A stretch of DNA of 64,000 nt from contig NZ_SSCL01000001.1 in assembly GCF_005876955.1 (NCBI RefSeq), positions 186,001 through 250,000 of the forward strand. Direction: 5' to 3'. Below are positions 62,541 through 64,000 of the stretch, piece by piece (within the stretch, counting starts at the first letter, position 1; each line of letters begins with the position of its first letter). Below the pieces are notes generated by a model, which did not search any database, was not told the origin of the DNA, and saw only the letters and a program-made list of their open reading frames with translations. The translations under genes and the position numbers were made by a program. This DNA is from Sinomonas gamaensis (GTDB taxonomy: Bacteria > Actinomycetota > Actinomycetes > Actinomycetales > Micrococcaceae).

Positions 62541-63095
62541 ATTAAGCGCGAAGATCGTTCGCCCTTGACGGTCGACGTCAAGGATCTCGGGCGCAGCCCG
62601 GGCATGATGCGGACACTCACAGAGCATGTGCCCGCACCGAGTGATCTCGGTGTGGCGCTCATCGGCGTCAGGGAAGGGTCCCCCGTGGACCTCGATCTGA
62701 GGCTCGAGTCCGTCCACGAGGGGATCCTGGTATCGGGAACCGCGCACGTCGAAGTAAACGGCGAGTGCGGGCGGTGCCTGGATCCTATCGAGTACGGTCT
62801 CGACGTCGATGTGCAAGAGCTTTTCTCCTTCGAGGGCGTGGTGCCTTCCGAGGGGGAAGACGATGAAGAGCAACGTCGAGTCGAGCACGATTCCATCGAT
62901 CTTGAGCCGGTGTTGCGGGACGCAGTAGTAACCATGCTGCCGTTCCAGCCGGTGTGCCGGGAGGACTGCCCGGGGCTGTGCCCCGAGTGCGGGATCCGCC
63001 TCGCAGACGAGCCGGGCCACCATCACGAGGTCCTCGACCCGCGGTGGTCGGCCTTGGCGGATCTGGTCAGGCCCGACCGGCAGAATGATGAATAA
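62541..63095 (+). CDS. DUF177/YceD family protein, probable ATT start
   Basis: 184 residues; YceD-type protein encoded before rpmF, thought to act in 23S rRNA or large-subunit maturation. [20 protein letters not shown] near the N-terminus, [12 protein letters not shown] and [25 protein letters not shown] with cysteines typical of the family. No ATG, GTG or TTG has a ribosome site: AGGAG (62531-62535) sits five bases before ATT 62541, and the predicted promoter at 62503 excludes starts further up. TTG 62565 is the fallback. A short overlapping reading frame (62522-62545) ends at the ATT. Confidence 0.85.
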   Translation: MKREDRSPLTVDVKDLGRSPGMMRTLTEHVPAPSDLGVALIGVREGSPVDLDLRLESVHEGILVSGTAHVEVNGECGRCLDPIEYGLDVDVQELFSFEGVVPSEGEDDEEQRRVEHDSIDLEPVLRDAVVTMLPFQPVCREDCPGLCPECGIRLADEPGHHHEVLDPRWSALADLVRPDRQNDE

Positions 63096-63124
63096 GTGTT
63101 GGCCCTAAGAGAAATGAGTTAGCA

Positions 63125-63328
63125 GTGGCAGTTCCCAAGCGGAAGATGTCCCGCTCGAACACCCGTGCGCGCCGCTCCCAGTGGAAGGCGTCCGTCCCCA
63201 CCCTCGTCAAGACCGTGGAGAACGGTCGCGTGACCTACAGCCTCCCGCACCAGGCGAAGGTCGTCACCGACTCGGCCGGCACGGCGCTCTTCATGGAGTA
63301 CAAGGGCCGCAAGGTCGCCGACGCCTGA
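63125..63328 (+). CDS. rpmF: 50S ribosomal protein L32
   Basis: 67 residues. [20 protein letters not shown] at the N-terminus is diagnostic. There is no Cys-x2-Cys zinc ribbon, so this is the zinc-independent form; it may still be the sole L32, as that is common in Micrococcaceae-type genomes. The start is GTG. It lies between DUF177 and rnc as in many bacteria. Confidence 0.96.
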   Translation: MAVPKRKMSRSNTRARRSQWKASVPTLVKTVENGRVTYSLPHQAKVVTDSAGTALFMEYKGRKVADA

Positions 63329-63356
63329 GCTGTTCGAAGACAGCCAGTCGCCCGAT

Positions 63357-64000
63357 ATGCCCGCTCGCGATGAGCTTCTGAAGCGTCTCGGCGTCGAGAT
63401 CGACGCCGAGACGCTTCGTCTTGCCCTCACGCATCGCTCGTACGCCTATGAGAACGGCGGAATCCCCACGAACGAGCGCCTCGAGTTCCTCGGGGACTCG
63501 ATTCTGGGCTTCTCCGTCACCGATCACCTCTACCGCACCTACCCGCACCTATCGGAGGGTGAGCTCGCCAAGCGCCGGGCCGCCGTCGTGAGCACCCGAG
63601 CCCTCGCCAGCATCGCGCGCCGCCTCGGCGTCGGGGAGTGCATCCTTCTCGGCCACGGCGAGAAGGTGACCAACGGCAAGAACAAGTCGTCCATCCTCGC
63701 GGACACCATGGAGGCCCTTATCGGCGCCACCTACATGTCCAACGACCTCGAGGAGGCCCGCCGCCTCGTGGTGCGGCTCGTGGGGCCGCTCCTCGAAGAC
63801 GCCGCCGTGCTAGGAGCAGGCACCGACTGGAAGACCCACATCCAGGAACTGGCCGCGAATCGTCAGCTCGGCAACATCCACTACGCCGTCGTCGGCGATG
63901 GACCCGACCATGCGCGCACCTACACGGCGACTCTGAGCATCGGGGGAGTCCCCTACGGCACCGGAGCCGGCAATTCGAAGAAGGAAGCGGAGCAGCACTC
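63357..64000 (+). CDS. rnc: Ribonuclease III (partial, C-terminus beyond window)
   Basis: Double-strand-specific RNase for rRNA and mRNA processing. 214 complete codons are visible: catalytic signature [20 protein letters not shown] (residues 40-59), the [15 protein letters not shown] helix with the second acidic pair, and the double-stranded RNA-binding domain starting near WKTHIQEL (about 160) and running to the edge ([11 protein letters not shown]). ATG 63357 is the first good start; no strong ribosome site, so coupling to rpmF is possible. Confidence 0.96.
   Translation, partial: MPARDELLKRLGVEIDAETLRLALTHRSYAYENGGIPTNERLEFLGDSILGFSVTDHLYRTYPHLSEGELAKRRAAVVSTRALASIARRLGVGECILLGHGEKVTNGKNKSSILADTMEALIGATYMSNDLEEARRLVVRLVGPLLEDAAVLGAGTDWKTHIQELAANRQLGNIHYAVVGDGPDHARTYTATLSIGGVPYGTGAGNSKKEAEQH

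Overview
The window is a 64-kb chromosomal segment of a high-GC Gram-positive actinobacterium, most likely a member of the Micrococcaceae (Arthrobacter/Sinomonas-like). This rests on the very high GC, the gene orders nrtR-nadA-nadB-nadC-cysteine desulfurase, ilvB-ilvN-ilvC-serA, ndgR/leuC-leuD-murA-plsC-gpsA-ddl, DUF3515/thiL-DAK2-recG-rsmD and coaD-DUF177-rpmF-rnc, frequent GTG starts, many 4-bp ATGA/GTGA overlaps and many apparently leaderless genes. The genus is an inference from gene order and protein style, not from a database search. Most of the window is housekeeping; I see no prophage, insertion sequence, CRISPR array, rRNA or replication origin.

Layout. 1-1620: an amino-acid permease (cut by the window edge) divergent from an Lrp/AsnC regulator. 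1621-2063: a gene-free stretch with an imperfect tandem duplication of about 150 bp and the promoter/operator of the NAD operon. 2064-7860: NrtR-type Nudix regulator, nadA, nadB, nadC and a cysteine desulfurase, all with overlapping or abutting ends; the regulator probably represses the whole de novo NAD pathway, and the desulfurase probably supplies sulfur for the NadA iron-sulfur cluster. 7936-10823: GtrA-like membrane protein, DUF1684 protein, lipoprotein, transglutaminase-like protein. 10862-19147 (all minus strand): MarR regulator plus flavin oxidoreductase, RND efflux permease, malate:quinone oxidoreductase, peptide-type solute-binding lipoprotein. 19251-20197: tRNA-Leu, Bcp peroxiredoxin and tRNA-Lys.

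20240-27900 is the most accessory-looking part: two Hsp20 chaperones, an unusual second tRNA-Gln, an NADPH-dependent FMN reductase, an orphan gas-vesicle GvpA-like protein with a long charged tail, a response regulator fused to a PP2C phosphatase, a large hybrid histidine kinase with PAS, two receivers and HPt, and a membrane-anchored Ala-rich helical protein. It reads as a stress-response island with its own phosphorelay. 27974-29533 holds two unknown proteins and a 43-residue membrane protein.

29624-49305 is the branched-chain amino-acid and serine region: ilvD, an ilvBNC attenuator with a leaderless Val/Leu-rich leader peptide, ilvB, ilvN, ilvC, serA, then metG, leuB, ilvE, a fumarylacetoacetase-family hydrolase, gltX, a HAD phosphatase, three tRNAs (Gln, Glu, Glu), DUF1697, the IclR regulator NdgR/LtbR, leuC and leuD. 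Between metG and leuB sits a predicted AbiEi-like/DUF559-like nuclease gene bracketed by two inverted arrays of a short motif at an exact 21-nt period; this is the least explained structure in the window.

49447-64000: murA, plsC, gpsA, ddl; DUF3515 lipoprotein; thiL, DAK2 protein, recG, rsmD and two small unknown genes; a spermidine-synthase-like protein with an aminotransferase; and coaD, DUF177 (probable ATT start), rpmF and rnc (cut by the window end). A recurring regulatory theme is a -10 hexamer placed exactly six bases before the start codon, seen at more than ten genes, which predicts extensive leaderless translation.
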